Shown here: positions 1-8,665 of the stretch, piece by piece
How positions within the stretch are numbered: position 1 is the stretch's first letter
Layout: each line of letters opens with the position of its first letter
Assembly (NCBI GenBank): GCA_022826245.1
Contig: JAJDVG010000015.1
Coordinates: 1 to 55,167 of the forward strand
Reading direction: 5' to 3'
DNA from: Gammaproteobacteria bacterium
GTDB lineage: Bacteria > Pseudomonadota > Gammaproteobacteria > Steroidobacterales > Rariloculaceae
DNA length: 55,167 bases
Translations under genes and position numbers: made by a program
The notes under the pieces: generated by a model
Database searches by the model: none
The model's input: only the letters and a program-made list of their open reading frames with translations
What the model was told of the DNA's origin: nothing

Positions 1-129
1 ACCGTCGACCGGGAGGCCACCGCCTGGGCGACACGCCGAAACGCCAGCGGGGCCCCGGCCCAGTGGCGGTTCACCACCGAGGATGCTCGCATCAAACTGC
101 ACAGCTTGTATCCGTCAATATCAGAATGA
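1..129 (+). CDS. IS630-family transposase, C-terminal end (partial)
   Basis: Frame 1 is open from the first base and stops at TGA 127-129, giving the last 42 residues of a protein that begins outside the window. The tail contains FTTEDARIKLHSLYPSI, which closely resembles the extreme C-terminus of IS630-family DDE transposases (usual pattern TxxDARIKLxxLYP). The catalytic residues would lie upstream and cannot be seen. The next 120 bases, up to the carboxylate transporter, should hold the right end of the element; I could not define its terminal repeat. The family call is from memory of the C-terminal motif. Confidence 0.7.
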   Translation, partial: TVDREATAWATRRNASGAPAQWRFTTEDARIKLHSLYPSISE

Positions 130-252
130 AGACGTACTAGAAGGTTCGCGGTCGATACGGTACAAGCCCGGAAACGTACACGCCGCTAGTATAGGGTATC
201 GGTTCGAGGCAGGCTCAGGCCGCGCACGGGCCTTTCGGGAGGGGCTGAATTC

Positions 253-1755
253 ATGAATTCGAACATGGCGCAGGGCACCGCGCCTGCCGATCCCGCCATG
301 CCGCCCGCGGCCAAAGTCAGCCACCGGCGCCGGACGATCGGAAGGATTCTCGGCCCGACGGTATTCGTGCTCATGCTGCTGCTGCCGCCGCCCGGAGACC
401 TCGAACCCGCGGCGTGGCGGGTCGCGGCCGCCGCGATGCTGCTCGCGGTCTTCTGGCTCAGCGAGGCCTTGCCGGTCGCAGCGACCGCGCTGCTGCCGCT
501 CGCGCTCTTCCCGCTACTCGACGTCGCGCCGATTCAGCAGGCGGCCGCGCCGTACGCGAACCCGCTGGTCTTCCTGTTTCTCGGCGGTTTCATCATCGGG
601 CTTGCGATCCAGCGTTCGAACCTGCACCGCCGGATCGCGTTGACCGTGCTCAACCGCGTCGGTGCGCGCGAGGACCTGCAGATCGGTGGATTCATCGTGG
701 CCACGGCGGCGCTCAGCATGTGGGTCAGCAACACGGCCACGGCCGTCATGATGCTGCCGGTCGCGCTCTCGATCATTCCGCGCGACGCCGACGGCAACAT
801 CGAACCCGCCAAGACGGGTTTCGCGACCGCGCTGCTGCTTTCCGTGGCCTATGCCGCGAACGTCGGCGGTGTCGCGACGCTGATCGGCACGCCGCCGAAC
901 GCGCTGCTCGCGGGGTTCATGCTCGAGACCTACGACGTCGAGATCGGCTTCGCCCAGTGGATGGTGATCGGCCTGCCGGTCTCCGGCATCATGCTCGTGT
1001 TGTGCTGGTTGTTGCTGACGCGCTGGCTCTACCGCGTCAACCGCAGCGAACTTCCCGGGGCGCGCGCCGCGATTGCCGATGCGCTCGAGGCCATGGGACC
1101 GCCATCCACCGCCGAGAAACGGGTCGGCCTGGTGTTCGCGCTGACGGCATTCCTGTGGATCTCCCGCCCCCTGCTCACGAACTGGTTCCCGGGGCTGCTG
1201 CTTTCGGATACCGGCATCGCGATCGCCTGCGCGTTGCTGCTGTTCATCATCCCGAGCGGGGCGGGCCGGGGCGAGTACCTCATGAGCTGGCAGTATGCGG
1301 AGCGCCTGCCCTGGGGCGTGCTGCTGCTTTTCGGCGGCGGCTTGAGTCTCGCCGCAGCCGTCTCCGATTCCGGGCTCGCCGCGGGCATCGGGGCGGCGCT
1401 TCAGGGCCTGGATGCCTGGCCGACGATCATGCTCGTGATCGTCGTTGCGACACTGATCGTGCTGCTCACGGAACTCACGAGCAACATCGCGACATCGGCG
1501 ACCTTCCTGCCGATCGTGGCGGCGCTTGCCGTCAGTATCGGCGCGCATCCGCTGCTATTGTCGGTTCCGGCCATCGTCGCCGCGAGTTTCGCGTTCATGC
1601 TGCCCGTCGCGACGCCGCCGAACGCGATCGTCTTCAGCAGCGGGGCGATCTCGATCCCGCAAATGGTGCGCGCCGGCATCTGGCTCAATGTGCTTGGCGT
1701 GATCACCGTCGTCGCTGTCGTCTATGCGCTGCTCGGAGTCGTGTTCGCGGTCTGA
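253..1755 (+). CDS. SLC13/DASS family sodium:carboxylate symporter
   Basis: A 500-residue polytopic inner-membrane protein of the divalent anion:Na+ symporter group, which takes up di- and tricarboxylates (some members sulfate). It shows the inverted-repeat signature of the family: SNTAT at residues 159-163 in the first half and SNIAT at about 410-414 in the second, each followed by a TPPNA loop (IGTPPNALLAG near 212 and VATPPNAIVF near 452). These Ser-Asn-Thr and Pro-Pro-Asn elements line the Na+ and carboxylate sites in VcINDY. About 11 hydrophobic segments are visible. The first 30 residues are polar and cytoplasmic. ATG 253 follows GGGAGGGG at 238-245, and a second in-frame ATG lies at 265. 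The substrate cannot be read from the sequence. Confidence 0.9.
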   Translation: MNSNMAQGTAPADPAMPPAAKVSHRRRTIGRILGPTVFVLMLLLPPPGDLEPAAWRVAAAAMLLAVFWLSEALPVAATALLPLALFPLLDVAPIQQAAAPYANPLVFLFLGGFIIGLAIQRSNLHRRIALTVLNRVGAREDLQIGGFIVATAALSMWVSNTATAVMMLPVALSIIPRDADGNIEPAKTGFATALLLSVAYAANVGGVATLIGTPPNALLAGFMLETYDVEIGFAQWMVIGLPVSGIMLVLCWLLLTRWLYRVNRSELPGARAAIADALEAMGPPSTAEKRVGLVFALTAFLWISRPLLTNWFPGLLLSDTGIAIACALLLFIIPSGAGRGEYLMSWQYAERLPWGVLLLFGGGLSLAAAVSDSGLAAGIGAALQGLDAWPTIMLVIVVATLIVLLTELTSNIATSATFLPIVAALAVSIGAHPLLLSVPAIVAASFAFMLPVATPPNAIVFSSGAISIPQMVRAGIWLNVLGVITVVAVVYALLGVVFAV

Positions 1756-1826
1756 CGCATTGAGTGTCATCACCGGACGGGCCGTTTGCCGTTATGATTG
1801 TCAGCACAGCAGCGAAGGAGAATCGG

Positions 1827-2231
1827 ATGCCACGAATCATGCTTCCGTTGGCCGGCGCGGCAGCCGTCTGTACGCTCCTGCTCGCGCTGCCCGCGCAGGC
1901 TCACCACGCGTTCGCGGCCGAGTTCGACGCCGACAACTGCAGGGACTTCACGGGTGTGCTCACGCGCCTGGACTGGCAGAACCCGCACGCGTACTTCTAC
2001 CTCGATGTCGAGGACGAGCGCGGCAACGTCGAGGAATGGTCGTTTCAGACCTACGCGCTGATTACGCTCAAGCGCTCCGGGACGCCGCGGCAGGCTTTCA
2101 TGGAGAACATCGGCGAGGAAATCTGGGTCCGGGGCTGCCTTGCGAGGACCGGCAGGGAACGTTATGCCGCGGCCGGCACCATGCGCCTTGCCGACGGCAT
2201 ACTGCGCCAGGTCGGCCAGATCCAGAACTGA
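1827..2231 (+). CDS. DUF6152 family exported protein (copy A)
   Basis: A 134-residue exported protein. The start is ATG 1827 because AAGGAG lies at 1815-1820 and the product then begins with a textbook signal peptide ending LPAQA. Cleavage there leaves His-His as the first two mature residues (HHAFAAEFD). A second landmark is NPHAYFYLDV, the conserved NPH of the family. The strand pattern with closely spaced Gly and Val (GEEIWVRGC) suggests an OB-like barrel. This copy is divergent: it has Cys in the first loop (DNCRDF) and in VRGC, absent from the other four copies. It is followed on the same strand by the larger exported protein at 2405. The function is unknown; metal binding through the N-terminal His is my inference. 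Confidence 0.8.
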   Translation: MPRIMLPLAGAAAVCTLLLALPAQAHHAFAAEFDADNCRDFTGVLTRLDWQNPHAYFYLDVEDERGNVEEWSFQTYALITLKRSGTPRQAFMENIGEEIWVRGCLARTGRERYAAAGTMRLADGILRQVGQIQN

Positions 2232-2404
2232 GGTGGGCGCGGTGTCCGCGTCGAGGAAGAACGGTTGCGCGATCCAAATCCAGGCGAAGGCCGGACCTGT
2301 CGAACGGTGAGCGCGAAAGGACAGACGGTCGGCGAACGCGCGAACCGGTGCGCTTGCGGGGCGAAACCCGCGGCGGTCGAGCGAGCCGGGTGGAGGATCC
2401 GAAG

Positions 2405-3268
2405 ATGAAGCCAACAGTCCCTGTCCACCTTGTCCTTGCCGCAATTCTCGTCGCGGTGCTTGCACCGCCGGCGCCGGCGGTCGCTCAGGATGGGCAGCTT
2501 GGCGAGGAAACCGAGTACGCGATCACCGTCATCCCGCCGGGCGGGCCCACTCCGAGGCTGGCCGACGGCAAGCCCGATTTCACGGGACTCTGGCTGCCGA
2601 ACAGCGCGGGGCAGGGCGTCTCGGGGCGCTTCGGCGTCGATCCCGCGGCGCGGCGGCAGTTCGATCCCGAGCTCACGCCCGAGGAGCCGCCGTCATTTCA
2701 GCCGTGGGCCGCGGAGCGGATCGCGGCCATGACGCCGATCGAGCTCGAGTTGTCGAAGTCGTCGGTCAACTGCCTGCCGCGCGGCGTTCCCGCCATCTGG
2801 CTGCAGAACCCGTACGGGACGATGCTCGTCCACAAGCCGGGGCTGTTTGCGCAACTGTATGAGGTACTTAACAATTTTCGGGTCATCTACACCGACGGGC
2901 GGCCCGTTCCCGAGTATCCGGAGCCGCTTTTTCACGGCAACAGCACCGCCCGTTGGGACGGCGACACGCTCGTCGTCGAGTCGACGGACTTCGACGAACG
3001 CACCTACATCCTGCCGAACGGCTGGTTTCACAGCGACAGTCTGCGGGTGATCGAGCGCTACTCGCGTCCGTCGATGAACTGGCTCATCGTCGAGGTCACG
3101 GTCGACGACCCGGAGGTGCTCACGGAGCCATGGACATCGGCGCCGCGCCGCTGGACGCTGACGACGGACCCGATCAACGAGTTCTACTGCACGAACAACC
3201 GCGATCTCGAGGAGCTCGAGCGGCTCAGGGAACTCGAGGAGGCGTCCCGGACGGACAGCGCGCCTTAG
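2405..3268 (+). CDS. Exported protein of the DGxPDxxGxW family (copy 1)
   Basis: A 287-residue protein with a clear signal peptide (hydrophobic stretch ending PAVAQ). ATG 2405 is preceded by GGAGG at 2392-2396. The mature part carries the hallmarks shared with five other genes here: LADGKPDFTGLW near residue 57, a single Cys in NCLPRGVP, YTDGRPVPEYPEP, then RWDGDTLVVEST, SLRVIERYSRP and DDPEVLTEPW. The aromatic-rich, repeated beta pattern suggests a beta-sandwich or small propeller with no recognisable catalytic motif. Homologous proteins are common and uncharacterised, from memory, in Gammaproteobacteria and Acidobacteria. It lies 173 bases after a DUF6152 gene on the same strand, a pairing repeated elsewhere in this window. 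I do not recognise a function. Confidence 0.75.
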   Translation: MKPTVPVHLVLAAILVAVLAPPAPAVAQDGQLGEETEYAITVIPPGGPTPRLADGKPDFTGLWLPNSAGQGVSGRFGVDPAARRQFDPELTPEEPPSFQPWAAERIAAMTPIELELSKSSVNCLPRGVPAIWLQNPYGTMLVHKPGLFAQLYEVLNNFRVIYTDGRPVPEYPEPLFHGNSTARWDGDTLVVESTDFDERTYILPNGWFHSDSLRVIERYSRPSMNWLIVEVTVDDPEVLTEPWTSAPRRWTLTTDPINEFYCTNNRDLEELERLRELEEASRTDSAP

Positions 3269-3517
3269 CCTGACGTACTCGCAAGACTGCGGGCGCGTAC
3301 TACCTGCACGCCGATCAACCGTAAACGCAAGGGTGGCGCGATTCCCCGCAACATCGCGCGGACGCGATCGTGGCGCGTCACCCGGTGGTCCGAGCCGCGA
3401 CAGTATGGCGACGGCTATTTCACCCGTGTTCATGCTTGCGCATACGCTGCTCCCGGCCGTGGGTCGATCGGTGGTCCGCGTTTCGGTGGCGCGCAGTTTC
3501 GGTAAGAATAGGGCGCC

Positions 3518-5326
3518 ATGACCGATACCTCCGAACGCCCGAAGGGCCGTTCGCTCGCGCCGCTGCGCGCGCTCGTGCCCTTCGTCAAACCCTATCGCGG
3601 GACGTTGCTGCTTGCCGTGGGCGCGCTTCTGCTCGCGGCCGCGGCGCAGCTCAGCCTGCCCGTGGCGCTGCGCTTTCTGATCGATCGCGGCCTGCTCGCC
3701 GAGGATGCGGCGACAATCGACCGTTACTTTCTCGCGCTCTTCGGCGTCGCGGTAGCGTTCGGACTGTTCGCGGCCTTGCGTTTCTATCTCGTCATGTGGC
3801 TCGGCGAGCGCGTGGTCGCGGACATCCGCGCGGCCGTCTATCGGCACGTGGTCAAGCTCGATGCGCCGTTCTTCGAGGTGACCAAGACCGGCGAGATCCT
3901 GTCCCGTCTGACCACGGACACGACGCTGATCCAGTCGATCACGGGCGCGGGCCTGTCGATCGTCATACGCTCGGCCGTGACGCTTGCCGGCGCCACGGTG
4001 ATGCTGGCCGTGACGAGCCCGCGGCTTGCAGGCGTGATCCTGGTCCTCGTGCCGCTCGTGCTCGTGCCGATCATCGTGCTTGGCCGGCGCCTGCGCGTAC
4101 TGTCGAGGGCGAGTCAGGACCGGATCGCCGATACGAGCGGGCTCGCCGGCGAATCGCTCAACGCGATCTCGATCGTGCAGGCGTTCACGCTCGAACGGCT
4201 GCTGAGCGAGCAGTACCGCGAGGCCGTCATGACGGCCTTTCGCGTGGCCGTGCGCAGAATCCGCGTACGGTCGCTGCTGACGGCGACTGCGATCCTGTTC
4301 ATTTTCGGCGCCATCACCTTCGTGCTCTGGCTCGGCACGCAGTCGGTGCTCACGGGCGGCATGAGCGCAGGGCAGCTCGGGCAATTCCTGCTCTATGCGA
4401 TCTTCGCGGCAGGTTCCGCGGCGGGCTTGAGCGAAATGTGGGGGGAAGTGCAGCGCGCGGCGGGCGCGATGGAGCGGCTCGTCGAACTGCTGCAGGCCAG
4501 TCCCGAGATCGTCGCCCCGCCGGAGCCGGTCGCCTTCCCCGCGGTCAGCGAGGGCAGCATCCGTTTCGAGTCGGTTACGTTCAGTTATCCCTCGCGGCCC
4601 GGCACGATGGCCATCGAGGGCTTCGATCTGTCGGTCGAAAGCGGTGAACGGCTCGCTGTCGTCGGCCCGTCGGGCGCGGGCAAGAGCACGCTGTTCGGAT
4701 TGTTGCTGCGCTTCTACGATCCGCAATCGGGCATCATTCGGATCGACGGCGTCGACATCGCGCAGGCCGATCCGCGCGCCGTGCGGGCGCGGATCGGTCT
4801 CGTTCCCCAGGAAACCGTCATTTTCGGAACGTCGGTACGGGAGAACATCCGCTACGGCCGGCCGGACGCGAGCGACGACGAGATCGAGGCCGCCGCCCGC
4901 GCTGCCGCGGCCGACGATTTCATCCGGCAGTTGCCGTCAGGCTACGACACCTTCCTCGGCGAACGCGGCACGCGCCTGTCGGGCGGTCAGCGGCAACGCA
5001 TCGCGATCGCCCGCGCCATCCTCAAGGACCCGCCGATCCTGCTGCTCGACGAGGCGACGAGTTCGCTCGACGCCGAGAACGAACGTCTAGTTCAGGAAGC
5101 GCTCGAACGTCTCGCGGAAGGGCGAACGACGATCGTCATCGCGCACAGGCTCGCGACCGTGCTCGAGGCGCGCCGAACCGTCGTCATGGACCACGGGCGC
5201 ATCGTCGACATCGGGACGCACGACGAACTCGTGAAGCGCGATTCAGTCTACGCGCGGCTTGCGAGCCTGCAGTTCGGGGAGACAGGCAGCGGCGACAGGG
5301 AACTCGTGCTCGAGGCCACGGGCTGA
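3518..5326 (+). CDS. ABC exporter, fused permease-ATPase (MsbA/BmrA type)
   Basis: A 602-residue half-transporter with an N-terminal six-helix type-1 exporter domain (about residues 25-320) and a C-terminal ATPase. The ATPase shows Walker A GPSGAGKST at 383-391, Q-loop VPQETVIF, signature LSGGQRQRIAIARAIL from residue 487, Walker B ILLLDEATSSLD at 507-518 and the switch His in IVIAHRLAT. All catalytic residues are present, so a working homodimeric exporter of lipids or hydrophobic compounds is expected. ATG 3518 has only a weak upstream AGGG. It stands alone: 249 bases separate it from the preceding gene and the next gene is convergent. The substrate is not predictable. Confidence 0.93.
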   Translation: MTDTSERPKGRSLAPLRALVPFVKPYRGTLLLAVGALLLAAAAQLSLPVALRFLIDRGLLAEDAATIDRYFLALFGVAVAFGLFAALRFYLVMWLGERVVADIRAAVYRHVVKLDAPFFEVTKTGEILSRLTTDTTLIQSITGAGLSIVIRSAVTLAGATVMLAVTSPRLAGVILVLVPLVLVPIIVLGRRLRVLSRASQDRIADTSGLAGESLNAISIVQAFTLERLLSEQYREAVMTAFRVAVRRIRVRSLLTATAILFIFGAITFVLWLGTQSVLTGGMSAGQLGQFLLYAIFAAGSAAGLSEMWGEVQRAAGAMERLVELLQASPEIVAPPEPVAFPAVSEGSIRFESVTFSYPSRPGTMAIEGFDLSVESGERLAVVGPSGAGKSTLFGLLLRFYDPQSGIIRIDGVDIAQADPRAVRARIGLVPQETVIFGTSVRENIRYGRPDASDDEIEAAARAAAADDFIRQLPSGYDTFLGERGTRLSGGQRQRIAIARAILKDPPILLLDEATSSLDAENERLVQEALERLAEGRTTIVIAHRLATVLEARRTVVMDHGRIVDIGTHDELVKRDSVYARLASLQFGETGSGDRELVLEATG

Positions 5327-5406
5327 ACCAGCGGAGAGGCTCAAACCGCTTCGCCCCACGAACCCTGCGCGATAACCGCCTTCCTGTGCGGTCGGAAGTT
5401 CCCGTA

Positions 5407-6306
5407 TCAGTCGTCGTCGAGGTCGGTAAAGTCGAAGTCGACGAAGTCGGTGCCGCCTTCTTCAGTCTCGAATACGTCGTTGTTCTGGTTCTCGAAACAG
5501 TGCCAGAAATGGATGCGCAGGCTTCCGTCGTCGTTCGACAGCTTTTGGTAATGCTGCCTGACGTACCAGGGCGCGGCGAGCGCCGGCGGGTCGTAGGCCC
5601 AGACATCGACGACGATGCTGTCTTCGTCGACTTTCTCCCAGATTTCGACGATTTCGATCTGGTCGCTGTAGTCGGGCTGACCACGCGTGTACTGGCCGGG
5701 TGAGAGTTGGTTCGTGTGGATGACGAGCTTGCCGCCGTCCCAGAACCCGATCGAGTCGCCGTCCCAGGTCGGGAAGCGGTCTACCTCCGGCAGATGGCTG
5801 CGGCCGTCGGTGTAGACGCGGCGCACTTCGTTCGCGACTTCGTTGAGCAGCCACGTCTGGTCGGGGGTGATCACGTGCTCGCGCAGGAACGGTTCGGTGA
5901 ACCAGCGCGGCACGCCCGGTGGGTCGCAGCGGCCGAGCGGATCGTATTCGAAACCCTGGCTGACCATCTCGATCTTGCGGTCGAGCATCGCTTGGTAGTC
6001 GGGGGTCAGTTGCGCAGTGGGCGGTTCCGCGCGGCTCTGCAGCGGGTCGAACAGCGCGATGTGCTCGATCGGCCGCGACCAGACGCCGGACCAGTCAGGC
6101 AGCGCGTCCCACTCGAGACGGTCGCCGCCGCCGGCCCGCTCGTGCAGCGTTTCGTAAAGTGCGAAGGCCGTGTCGTGCGCGAGCCCGAGCTCGATGTTGG
6201 CCTGGCGCTCTTCTTCGCTCAGCATCGGAAGCTGCGCGCCGGCGCCGGAAACCATCAGATATGCCACGGCGCACAGCGTTGCCGCGCCGACAGATTTCCT
6301 GATCAT
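5407..6306 (-). CDS. Exported protein of the DGxPDxxGxW family (copy 2, divergent)
   Basis: A 299-residue protein with a signal peptide (MIRKSVGAATLCAVAYLM then SGAGAQ). The N-terminal motif has drifted to LPDWSGVW (near residue 70), but the downstream order matches the family: one Cys in GRCDPPGVPR, YTDGRSHLPEVD, GDSIGFWDGGKLVIHTN, QIEIVEIWEK and DPPALAAPW. The C-terminus is strikingly acidic (eleven Asp or Glu in the last twenty residues). The gene is third in a minus-strand run, 156 bases after the DUF6152 gene at 6463-6879. ATG 6306 follows AAGGGAGA. No enzyme motif is visible and the function is unknown. Confidence 0.7.
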   Translation of the reverse strand: MIRKSVGAATLCAVAYLMVSGAGAQLPMLSEEERQANIELGLAHDTAFALYETLHERAGGGDRLEWDALPDWSGVWSRPIEHIALFDPLQSRAEPPTAQLTPDYQAMLDRKIEMVSQGFEYDPLGRCDPPGVPRWFTEPFLREHVITPDQTWLLNEVANEVRRVYTDGRSHLPEVDRFPTWDGDSIGFWDGGKLVIHTNQLSPGQYTRGQPDYSDQIEIVEIWEKVDEDSIVVDVWAYDPPALAAPWYVRQHYQKLSNDDGSLRIHFWHCFENQNNDVFETEEGGTDFVDFDFTDLDDD

Positions 6307-6462
6307 GACTTGAGTGTCTCCCTTGATGAATTGATGTTGCGTTTGTCGCTATCGCCTGATTTTCGCAAGGATAGCAGGAGCGCCCGCAGGCCCATCAGAC
6401 ACTTCCGTTCATCGCGCGTAGCCGCCTGCCACTGAATGGATCGCTTGCCGGCGCGGCGGACG

Positions 6463-6879
6463 CTACTCGTAGCGTCCGAGCGTTGACCCGTCGGGAAGCC
6501 TTGCGCCGATGAAGAGCGCAGCCCGCCCGCCGTCGCGCATCGGAAAGCCGCGGATCGTGACCTCGTCGCCGGGCTCGAAGCTGTTCGGACGCCAGCCCGC
6601 GCGAAAGAGCCGGTTCGGGACACCGCCCTCGACGCTCCATTCCTCGGTATCGCCGGCTTCGTTCGCGATCTGGATCTGGATCCAGATGTGTGGGTTCGTC
6701 CACTGGAACTCGCGCACCGTGCCCGTGAGTTCGACCGTCCGCTCGCGGTCGAACATCGACGCTGCGTGGTGGGCCAGGGCGGGTCCGGATACAGAGGCGA
6801 GGATGATCGCCGCCGCGGCCGCGACGGCTGCGGTCAGGCTGGAAGCGGCAAAGTGCAATGGTGGTTTGCTGGCGTTCAT
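6463..6879 (-). CDS. DUF6152 family exported protein (copy B)
   Basis: A 138-residue exported protein. A long alanine-rich signal peptide ends GPALA and is followed directly by HHAASMFDRERTVELTG, so the mature protein should start with His-His. The family core TNPHIWIQIQI, EEWSVEGG and GDEVTIRGFPMRDGG follows. The Shine-Dalgarno GAGGAG overlaps the TGA stop of the upstream gene (stop at 6892-6894) and ATG 6879 is 12 bases further on. Translation of the two genes is therefore likely coupled. This is the tightest link in the window between a DUF6152 gene and a DGxPD-type gene, and it suggests a shared role in the periplasm. Confidence 0.8.
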   Translation of the reverse strand: MNASKPPLHFAASSLTAAVAAAAAIILASVSGPALAHHAASMFDRERTVELTGTVREFQWTNPHIWIQIQIANEAGDTEEWSVEGGVPNRLFRAGWRPNSFEPGDEVTIRGFPMRDGGRAALFIGARLPDGSTLGRYE

Positions 6880-6891
6880 GTCGGTGGCTCC

Positions 6892-7722
6892 TCACTGCTG
6901 ATCGAGGACGTTGCCCTCGGCGTCGAGCGTCAACGTCCGTCCCGATGCGTCGACCGGGTTGCGGTTGTTCTCGGCGCAGGCGAACTCGAACATGCGCGTG
7001 CCGGGCTCGAGCCGGCGGTATTGCTTGACGACGTTCCAGGGCTCGACGAGCGCTTCGCTGTCCTCGATCGTGAAGCGCGCTTCGATGAGGTCGGGTTCGA
7101 TGCTGCGCATGCGCGTCACGATCCGCGCCTGCTCGCTAAGCACGAGGCCCGTGCGGTCGAGGATCGTGTCGCCGTCGCCCTTGAGGCTGATCGTCTCGAA
7201 CACGAGCGTGTCGTCGTCCCAGTAGCCGACCGACTCGCCGCTGAAGGTCGGCCAGCGGTCGTTCGGGCCCGGATGCTCGCGACCGTCGGTGGCGATGCGC
7301 ATGATGTTCGGCCCGTCCTCGGTCAGGATCCAGAGCCCCTCGGGCCTGAGCACGAACTCGTAGGCGCCGGGCAGGTTCATCATGCGAGGGAAGCCCGTCG
7401 GCGTTCCGCAGGTCGTGATCGGGTCGGGAAACCGGCCCTGCCGCACGAGTTCCCGGTTCGTCGCGTACTTCGCTTCCCACTCGTCGTTGTAGGGCGGATA
7501 CTCGCGCGTGCCGGGCGTATTGGAGCTGCCGCCGGGCGGTTCGACGGTTGCCTGGTCGAATACCGTATTGCTCGTCATCTGCCACACGCCGCTCCAGTCG
7601 GGCAGTTGGTCGTGGTCCGGCAGGGCAGTGCCCGAGGGTTGGCCGTGCGCGGCGACCGCCAGGGCCAGGAGCGCCGCAGCGGCCGCAAGCGAGGACAGGG
7701 ATGCAATCCCGGGTTGGTTCAT
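6892..7722 (-). CDS. Exported protein of the DGxPDxxGxW family (copy 3)
   Basis: A 276-residue protein with an alanine-rich signal peptide ending VAAHG. The mature part opens LPDHDQLPDWSGVWQM and continues with TTCGTPTGFPRMM (single conserved Cys), TDGREHPGPNDRWP, GESVGYWDDDTLVFET, IVTRMRSIEPD and IEDSEALVEPW. These occur in the same order as in the other copies. It is first in a minus-strand group with the DUF6152 gene (12-base gap) and the gene at 5407-6306. No Shine-Dalgarno is evident before ATG 7722, but the signal peptide supports this start. No catalytic motif is recognised; a structural or binding role is as likely as an enzyme. Confidence 0.75.
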   Translation of the reverse strand: MNQPGIASLSSLAAAAALLALAVAAHGQPSGTALPDHDQLPDWSGVWQMTSNTVFDQATVEPPGGSSNTPGTREYPPYNDEWEAKYATNRELVRQGRFPDPITTCGTPTGFPRMMNLPGAYEFVLRPEGLWILTEDGPNIMRIATDGREHPGPNDRWPTFSGESVGYWDDDTLVFETISLKGDGDTILDRTGLVLSEQARIVTRMRSIEPDLIEARFTIEDSEALVEPWNVVKQYRRLEPGTRMFEFACAENNRNPVDASGRTLTLDAEGNVLDQQ

Positions 7723-7870
7723 GTCGTGTGTTATTTGTGACGGCTGCCGGGAAAATATGCCACGAACGGCCGCGTCCTTGCACGTGGGGCGCCACCGGAC
7801 CTTGTCCCCGTGCCGAAATCAGCCTTGGGACGTATACTTACCGGCGCTCGTCAGGGGGGACCCCGAAGCT

Positions 7871-8653
7871 GTGAAAAGCACGCTCAGCCACGTACTTGCG
7901 ATCGTCTGCATCGCCGTTCCGCTGCATGCCGGCGCGCAGGTCAGCAATCCCTTCGAAGGCGACGCGCGTGCGATCCGCGCGGGAGAGAGGCTCTATGCCA
8001 ATCGCTGCGCCGCATGCCACGGCGCCGACGGCAAGGGCGCGACCGGGCCGGATGTCACGATGCTCTGGCTCGAGGGCACCAACGACGAGGCCGTGTTCGA
8101 CACGATCCGCGAGGGTGTCGACGGCGCCGTCATGCCGCCGAGTTTCGCGCCCGACGAGGAACTGTGGGCGATGGTCGCCTACCTCAGGGACATCAGCACG
8201 GTACCGCCGTTCGACGCCGGCGACGGCGATGCGGAAATCGGCCGGGAGATTTTCGCCGCGAACTGCGGGGAGTGTCATCGCGTGAACGGCGCTGGCGGCA
8301 CATTGGGGCCCGATCTTTCGAACATCGCCGCGGTACGTTCCCGCGAGGCGCTCATCGGGTCGATACGCGATCCGAGCGCGGCGATGGCGCTTGGGTACCG
8401 CACGGTCACGCTCGTCGCGGCCAACGGCGAACGCATCGAAGGCGTCGTCAAGGGCGAGGATGCATTCTCGATCCAGGTCGTCGACACCGATGCGCGTTTG
8501 CAGGGCTATCTCAAGGCGAATCTGCGCAGGTTCGTCCACGAGGACGAGTCGCTCATGCCGCGTTTCGGCAGGCTGCGCCTGAGCGAGCGTGAGCTCGACG
8601 ACCTGCTCGCCTTTCTGGCCACGCAGCGCGTGGATGCTTCCGCTGCCCATTGA
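7871..8653 (+). CDS. Diheme c-type cytochrome
   Basis: A 260-residue periplasmic cytochrome. The GTG start at 7871, after a G-rich stretch, gives a signal peptide ending LHAGAQ. Two covalent heme sites are visible: CAACH at 46-50 and CGECH at 132-136. Likely axial methionines are in GAVMPP (residue 88) and ESLMPRFG near the C-terminus. The second half resembles the heme-binding domains fused to quinoprotein dehydrogenases. It ends 12 bases before the ATG of the PQQ dehydrogenase, whose Shine-Dalgarno overlaps this stop codon. It is therefore most likely that enzyme's electron acceptor, passing electrons on to a terminal oxidase. Confidence 0.9.
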   Translation: MKSTLSHVLAIVCIAVPLHAGAQVSNPFEGDARAIRAGERLYANRCAACHGADGKGATGPDVTMLWLEGTNDEAVFDTIREGVDGAVMPPSFAPDEELWAMVAYLRDISTVPPFDAGDGDAEIGREIFAANCGECHRVNGAGGTLGPDLSNIAAVRSREALIGSIRDPSAAMALGYRTVTLVAANGERIEGVVKGEDAFSIQVVDTDARLQGYLKANLRRFVHEDESLMPRFGRLRLSERELDDLLAFLATQRVDASAAH

Positions 8654-8665
8654 GGAGTGCCGCCG

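Noticed and set aside
514..1548. Open frame opposite the SLC13 transporter
   Set aside because: Low-complexity Arg/Gln/Asp product with no homology signal; the plus-strand membrane protein explains the DNA.
2693..4726. Long open frame on the minus strand opposite the exported protein and the ABC exporter
   Set aside because: It is a GC-rich antisense shadow: composition is Arg/His/Asp-rich without any domain, and the opposite strand has unmistakable ABC motifs.
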